In this document: positions 33,661 through 46,352 of the stretch, piece by piece
Position numbering within the stretch: the stretch's first letter is position 1
How the letters are laid out: each line of letters opens with the position of its first letter
Origin: Isoetes taiwanensis
Lineage: Eukaryota > Streptophyta > Lycopodiopsida > Isoetales > Isoetaceae
Assembly: GCA_021234155.1 (NCBI GenBank)
Contig: JAJEKV010000083.1
Coordinates: 3,440,573-3,504,572 of the forward strand
Direction: 5' to 3'
Length of the DNA: 64,000 nt
Notes under the pieces: generated by a model
What the model saw: only the letters and a program-made list of their open reading frames with translations
What the model was told of the DNA's origin: nothing
The model's database searches: none
Made by a program: the position numbers and the translations under genes

Positions 33661-34458
33661 TAAGGACCATTAAAGTATATTTGTTTTCATATGCCGACAA
33701 CTTATTTGAGCAATATGAATATAAATAAAAACATGGACTAGTTATGGTACACAATCGAAAAGCTGGATATATGGTAAAAATCTCTTTAAGCTGTTATAAG
33801 CCAACTCTATTTATCATTGCATTGTCATTTATGTAAAGGTACAATGATTTTTTTACCTTTGTATAATTTTGAAAGGAAGAGTTGAAATCCCACATGGGTT
33901 CCCACTTGTTTGTGGTTTAACATTACCTTTTAACTGCAATCCCACATAACACTAATTTTATAAAATAGAGTACACTACACCAATATGGTCTCACCATGGA
34001 TATTAAACAATCTCATGACCGAGGGGTTGAGTGTTAGAAGGCTCAACTCCCATCAGCCCACACCACAGATTATGGATGTAACTCCAAGGTTCAAAACTCA
34101 AAGTTGCTAGAGTGTACTGGTTGCGTCCAGCTATCAATGTGATCCTCAATGATACCATGATGCGGGGATCTTCATGAAATTTGGGCCATTAGAAATTCAA
34201 GCTAGCAAGGGAAAGCCCGATATAATGTTAGCGTTCTTCTAGTGCATGTTTGATTATTACGGAACAAAGTGCTCATGGGTAGTTCAATAGAGTGGAGCGA
34301 AAAGATCTTCAAGTCTCAAAAACCCTAACGAGGGGTCAACAAAGATCTTCAAACTTGGTTTCTTTGTCCAGCAACTATGTACTTGTTTTAGTGTTAACAA
34401 TACACAACTAAAATACATACTAGAAACGTAGAAAGTTATCCGCTTTTATGTGATCTAA

Positions 34459-34990
34459 GTGATAGGAAACATGGCGTTGATTATGTTTGATGAAGAGGGA
34501 TTAGATGTAACATACAAGTTCGTGAGTTGCCTGTCTCTAAAATATTTGGGATGTACATAGATACCATAATGGAATTCATAAAGTAAAGGGAGGGATTTAT
34601 ATGCACGAATTAGAAGACCAAAGTACCAAACATGTTATATCTTGGGATGATCGATCATGATAACAAATAGGAATGAACTAGGTAGAAAATACTTGGCATA
34701 TTAGAATTTTGTACAAAAGCAGGGGATAACAGATAGAAAAATAAGATTGTCAATTTTGGAAAAGCTGGCAAAGAAAGAAGAGGTAGTCAAGTACCGAGCA
34801 ACCAATGGATAAAAAGTAGAGATACAAATATCACGGGTTACAAATTGGGAAATTAAAGGAAACACATGAAAGTAAAGGTTTAGAAGAAAGCTGTAGCAAT
34901 ACAATTACTATGGGATACGAATTGGTATGTCGCGAAGCGGGGATGAGTTAGATGCGTCTGAAATCTAAATTCACGGCGTATAAAGTTAAG
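34459..34990 (+). pseudogene. LINE reverse-transcriptase remnant (copy B)
   Basis: Colinear with 17820-18350 but with many more small deletions. The QGCPLSP and YADD motifs are unreadable. The losses sit mostly where copy A has CTG or CAG (for example CCCCTTGTCTCCT against CCTGTCTCT), so part of the damage may be in the assembly and not in the genome. Confidence 0.75.
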
Positions 34991-35040
34991 AAATGCAGTA
35001 TTTTTAAGAAAAAAACATATTTATGAGCAAATATGCCCAT

Positions 35041-35171
35041 CGGCGACTCGGTGCGGAGTAACCCGTGTGAATATGCAAACCAAAGGGGTTTTAGGGAAAT
35101 TCCCAATTTTGAAGTGTGCAATGTAATGGTTTATGTTGTAGCTAAAAAATTTTGGCCCCTTGAGGGCCTCA
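35041..35171 (+). repeat. Hairpin-ended short repeat, E1 (copy B)
   Basis: The degraded counterpart of E1. The hairpin reads GGCCCCTTGAGGGCC and no longer pairs perfectly. Confidence 0.75.
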
Positions 35172-36540
35172 ACAAAAAACATTACATTATACGCCGTGAA
35201 TTGATGTTATGTTGTTAGGACCCTAACAAACAAACAAACAAACAAACAAACAAACGCTGACATTTCAATATTTACGGAACATGGGACCAATGAAATGGGA
35301 CCAATGAAAAGGAGAGTGGCTATACAAAAGACAAGTAAACACAGGTAAACATAATACGAAAACATTTGTATGATGTCCATCCACATAAGAATCTGCTTCA
35401 TTATTGGGAATCGAGAAGAGACGTTAACCAACAACGGTATCACGGAAACAACGACTAGTGGATATTGGTACTGCCACTTGGTAACAACGACTGAGTGGAT
35501 ATTGAGTGCCGCCACTTGGTACTGTCGCGTATGCTAGACATGTTGGGATGACATGTTGTCATCCACGTGAGCATCTTTGCCATGGCAAACACTATGGTGC
35601 ATGCACAAAACATGTCTTAATTCCATTCCGAAAAGAGAACACACTGCTGTTACATTGTATTGCTACATATTGGAATCGAAGTCCATGACCTGCAATATCT
35701 ATCATATATGGAGACTAGTTTGTTGTTCATAGCAACATTGCATCTTTGTTGAGTCAAACATCATACAACGCATAGCAAAGACACCTCACACGCGGGGAAT
35801 GCGCATAAACATCCGACAAAGCTTTTTCGGTCACGAGATATGGCGCACGCGAAAGCGCCTGTGCGGGCATGCATGTTTGCCAATCATGGATAGCGGTATT
35901 TGGCAGAAGAGTGAAGCTGATAACCTATCTTGGAGTGGCTGGGCCGAAAAAAGCCTGGGACCATGGGATAGTGGAAAAAAGTTTTTCTTAGTAGAAATAA
36001 TCTTTGTGTGAAAAAGCTCATAATATTTACTTTCAGGATAATTAAGCCTATGACCGAGGAAAACCACAGCCTCACAAAGTAAATATATGAACAATGAAGA
36101 TAGAAAAGTTAGAGAAGTTTCAAATGTATGGCTCCATCTGAACCTAGATACTAGTGGATGCTATGCTAAGAGACAAAATGGTCTTCCTTTTGAGAAAAAA
36201 CAAGCTTCTTGGTTGGAATTCAAAACAAAAATTAGCAAGTCAAAGATTCAAATATGTGTTCAAATGTACTAGTTGTGACCTTGTCTCAGGTGTCTCCAGG
36301 TGGCATTACATACTTTACTTCATCTCAAAGGGAATGAGGGAGAATACAATCAATAAAATGAGATAAAAGCGCCAAAGGCCGAGCATGTATGCTCGACTTT
36401 TATCTTGTTAATAGGGTGGCCCGGTCATTGTGATTCACTTAGGGCAACCTCATACATAAGTGCAGAAGAACCTTGCCACTTAATGCGTGTTAGCCCACAT
36501 GTGCTCTTGAGCTTCCCTAGATGCCTCGCTGTGTAGGATC

Positions 36541-36690
36541 TGAAACCATCACGCATGCAAAACCATCTGCGAGAAACTATCATGTACAAAACCATTGCTT
36601 AAAACCATCAATTGCAAAACCATCGCCAAAACCATCAGGTGCAAAACCATGCGAGGAAACCATCAAGTGCAAAACCATCTATGCTTTTTG
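36541..36690 (+). repeat. Copy-B-specific AAAACCATC minisatellite insertion
   Basis: About nine irregular repeats of AAAACCATC separated by 4-12 bases (for example AAAACCATCAGGTGC). The insertion is flanked by a duplicated GAGCTTCCCTAGATGCCTC at 36509 and 36690. Copy A has a single GAGCTTCCCTAGATGCCTC at about 19940 and no minisatellite. Confidence 0.85.
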
Positions 36691-38387
36691 AGCTTCCCTA
36701 GATGCCTCTTTAACGTGAGATCGCGAGAAAGCTGTGAACCGACAAACACAACCTGAAAAACATATTCCAGTAAGCGGACCTGAGAAGGCGTTGCGATATT
36801 TCTTCCTTCACAAAATTCTGCCTTCCAGTTGCATTTGTCAATTACGGGGTTTTACGGAAGCCCTTTCTATGCTGAAAGCCATGCAATAATGCAGCCCGCC
36901 TTCACAAGAAAACCTAAAATCCCATTTCGACCATGTAAAGAGATTTAAAATATATTGCGGTGTTACCGACAACGGAGACAACAGCCGTTAGCAAGAATCC
37001 CGCCATGCGAGAATCCCACTCCACTAGCGGTGACGAGAATCGAGGGCAAAAGTTATGGTGTTTCGTAATGCGGTGTTCACAACAACAACCGTGTTCCAGT
37101 TGTTTAGCCAACCAAAATCAGCGGCCCAAAAGTGCGCTCTAGAAATACATTTGGTATGCCAACACGAATACAACACCGAAATCGCAAAAAAAACCATGTG
37201 AAAAAAGCGTGTAAAACTATAAAATTAACCCCCATTTAAATTCGTAGGCCGAGGAAAAAAAATTAGCGTCTGTAACGTAAAAGAATCATGTATCTTGAGA
37301 AATAAGCGTACTTGATTAGTATGAAATTTAAATTTCATTTTCTGCATTATCCGGTGCACTTAAAACTCAGGTTTATTATTACCTTGGCGGTTTTATAACT
37401 GGTTTAGATGTGTGAAAAATTTTCTCATACAATGGCCCAGACAAGCCTTAAAATATTTTAGATTTTGTTAGCCACAAAGAAGGTATCTTACAGCCAAACC
37501 CTAACTTGCCCCTCAAATTTTATTTTTGTTTTCTTAGTTTTTAAGCAAAAATAGTTGTTGTTTTTGTTAGCTATAAGGTCACAAGCAAGGTCCTCAATTG
37601 GGTCCTTGCACATTTTCCCCATCGAGAGTGATGTGGTGCCTTAATTGCATGAATTTGAGCTTGACCTATTTTAGGAAACAAAAGAACAATAAGACCACAA
37701 ACAAAACAAAAAGAATAACACAAAGAAAAAAAACTTTGTTGCCCTCCCTTATCAAAGGACAAGGCGCCATTAGGGTTTCATGTTGCCAAGAAGCATAAAG
37801 CGGTGTCCCTTGCACGGTATTGCCTTGATTATTTAGCCATCTTTGAGGGTGGGTGGCGTTACCCGTGGTTTTTAAAGCGATTAGGATCTACCCTTCTTTG
37901 AAAGTATAGCCCTCGCCTGATGCCGTTGTTGGCTTTAGGCCGCCCCGTTGTGCTCGAAAGGTGTCGTTGTACACTCATAGAAGGTTCGGGGTTGTCTTAC
38001 TAATGTATACCCTAGTTCACGATGGTGGTGTTGATGAAAGTCAGGCACCAATATAGGGATTGGTGTATGTTTTAGTAAGTATTGATTAGTCATGTCTTAT
38101 GAAAAAGCGCGACACGGGTCAAGTGTAATGCATTTGAACCTGCCCCAGCCTCCAAGTGGGAGCATTCTATCGATTAGTGGGGCTGGATCATAAATCGTGT
38201 TTGGTCATTTCATGTGTTTCCCCATCCTTAATGTAGTTATCAACCAATCAAAAGTCATTTAGTAGTAGTAGGATAGGATGTTAGGGGTCCGATGTAGTGG
38301 CTTAAAACTTAGCATTGTTATAGTCAAAGTGAGTTGATTTACGTTGTTGCTAAGCACTAATTTTTACTTGACCTGTAGGTGTTGTTG

Positions 38388-38978
38388 GTTGCTATCCGTT
38401 ACCTTTATCGTGGATGAAGAAAGAAGCCCACCAATGCCCTCATCTTGTTAAGAAAGAGTTGGCACAAACAATAAGAGCCAAAACGTCCCCGGTGAGATCC
38501 GGATGGCGAGTGGGAAGCTTGTAGAAGAGTAGATGCTAAGGCGACCTAGTTTGCAAAAGTAGATTAAATGCAGATAATAAATAGACAAAGAATTGGTTAC
38601 GGTTCATATGGGACGGTTGCATAAATACAATATTTTGGGTTCTAGTTTTCATTAAGGATGAACCATATTGCGTAAAGTTTCAGAACAATAATTTTCAGCC
38701 AGGTATAGATCCTAATAAGCTAGTGGAAGCTATGTTGAAAAACATGAGGGAGTCTAGGATGTAGGTTAGGCATGGATGTATAATACGCAGCATTGGTAGC
38801 ACTACTGGTGCATGGCTTAATTTTTCCTTTTTGGAATGGAGGTTCTTTGGCAAGCTTTTTTACAAGTCATGAGTGCAATGCTTTTGCTGAGCTTGCGTTT
38901 AAAAAGTTAGCAGTTGTCCCCAGAGTTGAGACTGAGTTGATGGTGAGACGAGTCACGGGTGCGGTTCTCAAATGCTAG
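38388..38978 (+). pseudogene. Protein-kinase-like pseudogene (copy B)
   Basis: Counterpart of 21641-22231. The stop codons after the N-lobe and the downstream part (38793-38978) are identical to copy A. The glycine-rich loop is disrupted in copy B by small changes (GTTACGGTTCATATGGGACGGTTGC). Shared stops show that it was already dead before the duplication. Confidence 0.6.
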
Positions 38979-39447
38979 GTCATTGAATGTATTAGCTAAG
39001 TAAAAAGTGAATCAAAACATCTGGACATACAATGCCTTTGACATCTGGACCTCTAGTCAGACCTTCTTTTTTTTGAACATCATGGTAGATAAAACCATGG
39101 TGACCATTGAAAAGAAGGGACTGATGTAGAAAGACAGATGCCATTGGGGTTAGTGGCCCAAGCATAAAAGGGTTCATCAGAATTCATGTGGCTGATGAGT
39201 AAAAGCATCGAGACTTCCCAATCTTTCTTTCCCTGCCTCTTTGGGCAATGTAGCTTAGTTACATTCTAAGTTCCATTGTTCAAAGAGGCATGAAAGCAAG
39301 ATTTGGGAATCTTAATACTTTTTGCTTTGATGTTCCTTGGTGCAGTTGATACCCTTGCCATGGTATACGCCACTATGCATGGACAATATAGTTGATTGGG
39401 GGCCTTGTGAACCTTTCTTAACCAGACTACATCATAATCATCAATAG

Positions 39448-39962
39448 TGGATCGTGTATCTTGTGAACCCTCCTCCTGGTCAGAATCCTCTCGACTGTTC
39501 TGTGGTTGTCTAGCCCCTTGGCATGCGTAGATTACTTCTTATCAGAGGATTCTGTGGCATACAAAGGGGCAAGCAACAACGAAAGTCAAGAGGGTTTCTC
39601 GACCTTGAGGGTTCTCAAGGCATTACGATTATTTCGAGTTGATGGTGATGATCAGGAGAAGATTCGTTCTCAACTCAAGGCACTTAGGTCGAATGTTGAA
39701 CCTGAATATCACATGTGGATCATGTATCTTGTGAACCCTCCTCTAGATCAGATTCATCTCAACTGCCCGTGGGTCGTTTGGCCCCTTGGCATGCATAGAT
39801 TACTTCTCATCAACAAGATTCTGTGGCATGCGAAGGGGCAAGCAGCAACAGAAGTCAAGACGCTTATGATCCAGGGAGGGTTCTCAAGGTACCTAGGTGA
39901 TAGTACTGATCAATAGAAGATTTTCAAAGCACTTAGGTCGAATGTTGAACCCGAATTACATA
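39448..39962 (+). repeat. ~265-bp imperfect tandem repeat (copy B), with an open frame at 39506-39916
   Basis: Counterpart of 22701-23215. The open frame gives 136 residues including LKALRSNVEPEYHMWIMYLV; its function is unknown. The frame difference from copy A lies around 39596 (TTTCTCGACCTTG against TTCTGACCCAACG). Confidence 0.6.
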
Positions 39963-42021
39963 TATAATACATATATTATACATGAAACATGGAACACAGT
40001 GACAAATTATTAAAATGACAAAAACTATTATACATGAAACATGGAACACGGTAACAAATTGTTAAAACGACAAAAACTTAACTTTTTATTAATAGTCTTA
40101 GGAGCAGTTACAATAAAACACAATTTTATTATTTTGAACTTTTCCCAAGTCCGTCACAGGTTCCTAAATTAGCTTTCGAACAAGGATCACGAAGTGTACA
40201 TTCTCATCCAAAATGTAAAAACGGTTGAAAAGAATTGTAAGTTAATATAAGCGTGAACCCCCAACTATTTGATACCCATACAAATTTATTCAATAGAAAG
40301 TATTATAAAATACATGGTTATATAATATGTGTTTTTTGTAACGTGTTATACTATCCACGATGTAAGTTTTATTTTCCATGTGCCATGTTAATGAAAATTC
40401 TTGACCACCACCCTATTTGCACATGCTGCATTGCAATCAACAACATTGAAGGCCTAGAAGCATGGGACGTTTGGAGTTGGGCCTTGACTGTTCGTCATGC
40501 TTTTTGATCTTCTACTTGTTGCAAAACATTGTTTAGCAATCAAATGTCTCATGGTTCATAACTAAATAGGCTTGAACATTCTTGTTATAACTATTTGTGA
40601 TCCAGATATCAATGAAAAATCCTCTTTTGAGTTCTATTTTCAATTATTATGCAAATTTATGCACTTTGAAGGACAATTTGCCCTTTTGCCTCAAATCCAT
40701 TCTTTGAGCATATGCACATGACTTGAAGTCCTATTCAGGCTTGTAGCAATTTAAATCACAAAAGAAAAACCTGATACAATCAGGATCCAAAAATTGCTTG
40801 CTGGTTATTTCTTACAGTTTAGTTCACTGACAGTAAAATTCATTCAATTTGAACACTTTTTCAACAAAAACAACTGGAGGGTCTGGGGGGTTTATTTCAA
40901 TGGTTCAATTTCCCGATATGTTGTATATCATATTCAATGGTCTAATATATAATATTTATAATATTTATAAATAATATAATGGGCTATGCATGGGTAAAAT
41001 TTTTGGCCCTGAAGGGGTTATTATGTAAAAGACGAGCTCCGTCGTAAGTAATTGATGCAGTGGAACTATTTAGAAAATAGATCATGGAATGGAATGCAAT
41101 CATTCATACTATCCGTCAATCATATTAAGAATAATAATGAATGCATAGAATCATATTAAAAATAATAATGAATGTATAGGCCCATCAACATATGATCGTG
41201 TGCTTGAAAAACACCAAAGCTACAAAATAAACAGCATCACTAGTTGCAGCTTCCTATTCCCTTGTTAAATCAATAGAAACGCTTAAAAGCATTTGGTATA
41301 CAAAACAATTGTGATGAAATTTTAAGGAAGAGGGACATCAATACATTCAAAGAATGGGAGTTACAGACCATTATAATAGTGTGAAATAGTTATAGAGCTA
41401 ACACAACAAGGCCACACCTACAACCGATGTTTATTAGTGAGCCATGGAGACATATTTTTATACCATAACACCATAACAAAACAATGATATGGCAACATTA
41501 GAAATCATGGGATTGACTTATAAACCATTAACCACACAGCAATTGCAAATTCAAGAGCAAGTAAATATGCCAAGAACCTCAAAATAAAGAGGAGTTGATT
41601 ACCTTGGAGAAAAAGGAATATAAAAGACGTGCACACGATTTTGCAAACCCTAGGTGTTTTGTGATGCTAGAGAAAAGATAAGCCTCTCATATAAAAAGAC
41701 CCATATGGCCACAAAAGAAAGTAAGCCATGTGCTTTGCACGGCGTTAAGTAAAAGAGGGGCTCAACATTTATCCATTGCATGTATGCATGCATGTATTGT
41801 GTGCATGTATTGTGTGCATGGAATGCATACACATGTGCATATCAAACCATAGGTAGAAATACAGCGCGCGCTCTATAAATATTACTAATATATCCTCACA
41901 CGAATACAACAACACAATCATATGCAAACCATGTCCGTATATTTATACATTTTGCGCGATGAACCATTTTTTGTGATATTCACCCCTCCGAGCAACGAGA
42001 GCTGTTGGATAGGCATATTCA

Positions 42022-42352
42022 CCCTTTATTCCTTAATCTACACCGTACACAAAGTTCCTCATTTGTGGGGTATAGATGTACAGAATTTGCTATACTGTAT
42101 AACAAGATTCGCAAAATACTATAAGATTTGAGGTAACATACTATATGGTGTTGATTTTGTACATGCAAAATATAATTATAGGGGCTCTCGCTGCCCTACG
42201 TCACCCCCCCGTGAATATGCACCCAAACCAAAGGGGGTTTTAGGGTATTTTAATTTAAACATGTTGAATGTAATGGTTTGTGTTAATTAATATTAATAGT
42301 AGTTATGTTGGTTGTTACATTAAAAAAAAAAATTGGGCCCTTCGGGCCCCAA
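42022..42352 (+). repeat. Hairpin-ended short repeat, E2 (copy B)
   Basis: Almost identical to E2 in copy A; hairpin GGGCCCTTCGGGCCC at 42335-42349. Confidence 0.85.
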
Positions 42353-42514
42353 AAGAAGCAAACATTGATAAACTTTGAGGTAAACAAGAAAATAAAAATA
42401 CAACATGAATGATGTGTTATTGCAAACCATATATTATAAATTGCCACATGTGATGAGGAGAAGTGTCAACTGAGTTAGCCAATAGCAACGAAAGCTTCGA
42501 CATCATAATTTGCC

Positions 42515-42863
42515 TCACCTTAGTATATTGCATTCCACCCTTGCTTGTGCACTTGTATACTCTTCAAAAGAATAATTTCCGTGGGACCATTCGACCTTTC
42601 CATCGGTATCCTGATCAGTATAGAAAGTCACAGCTTTTAAAGAAAATCTTTCTGAAACAATGTTATCAGGCTCTGCCTCATGCCCATAAACTCTTCCAAC
42701 ATCTCCGACTGCCTCATTTTTATCTACATCGCCAAACTTGAGAGAGGAATCAGCCCTTGAATGCATGATCAATGATTGAAGGTTCGTGGAAAATGCTGAC
42801 CTTTCAAACACAAGGCCCGATGGGCCCATTCTGATTCTTGATAGCATCCCTACAAAGACAGAA
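42515..42863 (-). CDS. Exon-like minus-strand ORF of unknown function (copy B)
   Basis: After a good acceptor (TTTGTAG at about 42864) the minus strand stays open for about 110 residues, including LVFERSAFSTNLQSLIMH, SRADSSLKFGDVDKNEAVG and FTFY-type DTDGKVEWSHGNYSFEE. Composition looks coding, but I recognise no family. The equivalent in copy A (about 25752-26092) has several lesions, mostly where copy B has CTG or CAG, so copy B is the more reliable reading. A second frame upstream (43277-43471) may belong to the same gene. Real exon or old pseudogene cannot be decided here. Confidence 0.4.
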
Positions 42864-43969
42864 ATGTTATAAACCTTTGAAAGAAAGGACTCCTTGACCT
42901 ATTTATGCACTATAATAAATGGCCCCAATTGTTGCATGGGGAATGCCAAACTGCAATAGATTCTGGGGAAAAGACATCTAAATACGTGAATATATATCAC
43001 AAAGAAAGACCTTCATATGAGTTCCAAAATGGCACTCAATGACCACAAGAAGACACTTTTGTCCTCTATTTCATTTCAACCATATAGAATTTTTAGTCCC
43101 CAATACATGCTTCCAGGAGGACTATTACTCATGGAGAAAGTAAAGCATAGACAATGTTTTCTGACCCGGAAAGATAACCTTGACAAAATTTCACGAAGAT
43201 CTAGGCAGGTCTTTGACACATTTGAAGATCTTTACAAAATTAACTTGGTGCGGTTTAATAAGAGTAAGGTATGCTTTCACACATCATCTGCCACATCGTT
43301 TTGCTTGTAATGTGCCATTGTCTCCATAGCTTTGAAGCATTGCCTACATTCCACGCTTTCTACACGCAAATGTCCCCGGGTTTGCTCTGTAAGGCTACGT
43401 ACCAACACAATGAGGCATAGGGCGTCTTTGAATACATGCTTCAAATTTCGTTCCCATGCTTCAAAAGTCATTTACACGAGCTTCTTTCATTTAACGCCGG
43501 AATAAAAGCAGATTTAACTTCCACAAAGCATGCAACCAATGTAAGCCTTTTTCCGGCTTAAACTTTAGAGCTTCATGCGGCTATCTTTGCATACTACGCT
43601 TTTTATTTGATCGTGAAATATTTGTCCTAGACTCCCGGTTAGACCAGATTGTTTAATCTCAAATCTTTGAAGAAAAAAGCTGAATGCTTTTCGATGATCC
43701 AATGAGGACTGTTTTGAATCGAAATATTTTTCGAAAGTTGTACAAGATTAATCGAAAGGACCACGAAGATAGATTGCTTGTCTGTTTTGAGTTTTGAAAC
43801 TTCTGATCAAAGCTGAGAAGATGAACTAGGTACGAAAAGAGGCAGGAGCAGAGGCACCCAGGAGCAAATGCGGCTTCTGAACTTCAAAAAATAAAAGGAT
43901 TTGGCTGTAGAGCTATGGAGGTGCTAAAAACGGAGCAAATAGAAGCATAGCTCCGCTTCTATCTCTGGG

Positions 43970-44300
43970 CCCTTTATTCCAAGATCTGAACCATACATAG
44001 CGATCCTCGTTTGTGGGGTATGCATCTATAAAATTTTGTATACTGTATATTAAGCTTTGCAAAATACTATAAGGTTTGAGACAATGTACTTAATGGTGTT
44101 AATTTTAAACATGTATTGTAAATTTTTTGAGGCTCTCGCTGCCCTACGTAACCCCCCGTGTGAATATGCACCCAAACCAAAAGGGGTTTAAGGGGGATTT
44201 TAATTTAAATGTGTCAAATGCAATGGTTTGTGTTAATAATATTAGTTGTGTGTTAATGATTTGTGTTTACTAAAAAAAAAATTGGCCCCTTCGGGCCTTA
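43970..44300 (+). repeat. Hairpin-ended short repeat, E3 (copy B)
   Basis: Near-identical to E3 in copy A except GGCCCCTTCGGGCC, one G short. Confidence 0.85.
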
Positions 44301-44790
44301 AGGGTGTAGATATAGACATTACCTAATACTCTAATGATGGATGGAAGGGCACTAAGACATCTATAAATCCATGTAACAATTTTAGAAACACTTTTGCATG
44401 TAATATTGTGCATGTAATATCTATGCATGGAGATTCCTTAGTGCATGTAATATTGTGCATATAATATCCATTGCATGGAGATTCCTTAGTGCATATGAAT
44501 CATAATAGAAAATGGTAGTAGAGCTAAAAACAAGCCATTACATTCGAAGTCCGAATTTTAAGTGTGACATAATACCATGATAGATAATAGACAAATGGTA
44601 ACCCATGTTACAATTTTTATTATCAAATGCTTCGCTCTTGTCAGTAACATAATAAATACGCAAGGAAAAGCAATATACATGGCTTTACCTTGTTGAAGAT
44701 CTTCAAAAAACTCAATTCTATCAGAATTGCACACAATTAATCTCAAAAACTCTAGCTGCAACTTCAGCTTTTCACAGTACTTCAGCTCTT

Positions 44791-45855
44791 GACAGTTATG
44801 AACTACCAAAACTCTGCGACAGTCATCCGCCTGCACCACCACCAAGTTCGGGTGGTGATTACAATGACAAAAAAAAATCAAGTCATAGAACAACAGAACG
44901 TATATTAGTAGGCACAATTGCAGGAATATTGGGAATGCTGCTTCTGATTTATGCCATCTGGTGTTTGAATAAGAAAATGAAGAACAAATCCAAAAAGAGG
45001 CATCTTCCTGACCGTCGCCAATTTACCTACAAAGAGCTCAAGCTTAAAAATGAGATACTAGGGGAAGGAGGATATGACTGTGTTTTTAAGAGATTTATTC
45101 AAGGTAGTGAACCTGTAGCCGTGAAAATGATCATCAAAAAATGCAAACAGAGTGAAAAATACGTGATGGCAGAGGCAGACATAATGGGCAGACTTAATAA
45201 CCCTAATCTGGTTCAGCTCAAAGGCTGGTGTTACCACAGTGGAGCACTGCTACTAGTCTATGAATACCTTCAAAATGGCAACCTAGGTGATCATTTATTC
45301 AAAGAAGAAATAAATCTGCCATGCCATACTAGATACAATATTCTGAAAGGATTAGCATCTGCCATACTTTACCTTCATGAAGGAACAGAGCTGAAAATCA
45401 TACATTGGGACATAAAAGCAAGCAACATTATGCTGGATGTAAATTTCAACACCAAATTAGGAGATTTTGGCCTTGCTAGAATCGTCCAACTAGATGAATC
45501 TAAACAACAAAGTAGCACGGTAGGGACACCCGGGTTATTTAAGCGCCGAGTTGCTTAAATCATTCAAAGCAACAAGCGCTTCACATGTGTATGCGGTTTG
45601 GGTCCTAGCATTAGAAGTAGCCTATGGGAAAAGAGCCATATATTTTACCTCCAAGGGGCCGGGGATCATTGATTTCGTGTTCGGAAGCTCTACTGAGAAA
45701 CTTGTTGGCGGTACGCGATTCAAAGCTTCAAAGGGCTCGCATCGACGAAGAAGAAATGAGAATGCTTGTCCTTGGCATTGCTGCTCACTTGCAAAACGAT
45801 GCAAAAGCTGGCTATGGAGGCCGTTGAAGAAGACCTCAACATTTTAACCTTCTAG
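44791..45855 (+). pseudogene. Receptor-like kinase, L-type lectin RLK-like (copy B, C-lobe broken)
   Basis: Same architecture as copy A. Here the N-lobe is clean: LGEGGYDCVFK, PVAVKMIIKK (the ATP lysine), LNNPNLVQLKGWCY, LLLVYEYLQNGNLGDHLF, then HWDIKASNIMLD and LGDFGLARIV. It breaks at 45530-45550, exactly where copy A reads GTPGYLAPE, and again at several points further on. Taken together, neither copy shares a disabling frameshift with the other. The substitutions HRD to HWD (codon TGG at 45406-45408) and the glycine-loop Asp (45076-45078) are shared. It may be an active gene with sequence errors, a pseudokinase receptor, or a pseudogene. Confidence 0.8.
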
Positions 45856-46072
45856 AAGCTGCTTTTACCCCTTATTCTGGGGATGTCATGTCTGTGAATT
45901 GCTTGGTACGCAATCCATGAAGTTGCATTACTAGAAGAAAATATAGCGTTTGATCAAAATTTTGACGGTCAAAAGGCGGATTTGACTGCAAAAGAAATGA
46001 GCCGATGAACACTCGAGAGAGCTACTAGAAGGAACCAACTTTATAGCTTTACCATTCCTATCGCTTTAAGAT

Positions 46073-46352
46073 GGACATTGTATGCCCGAAAAGGAACCGA
46101 ACTCTAGGCAGGGCGATAGAAACGGAAACTTCGTGAAAAAGATCCCGTATGTCCGGGCCCGATAAGGATTTTCTATGTCCAATTTGCATCCAGGCGCTTG
46201 AAAGATACATTCTTGACATCCACAGTGGAACGCTTTCCTCATTGCCATTTCCATACTCAGAGTACCCGAGAATCATTGTTGTCCATGTAACACATCGAAC
46301 AAAGGCATCCTATCGAACAACGGCGTTCTATCAAAAACCCGATTCCCTTTAG
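46073..46352 (+). pseudogene. COP1-like RING finger fragment (copy B)
   Basis: The counterpart keeps DKDFLCPICIQ, then diverges by frame slips at CTG/CAG positions (for example CAGACGCTGAAAG against CAGGCGCTTGAAAG). It supports that the source was RING-coding, but it cannot be functional as read. Confidence 0.5.
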
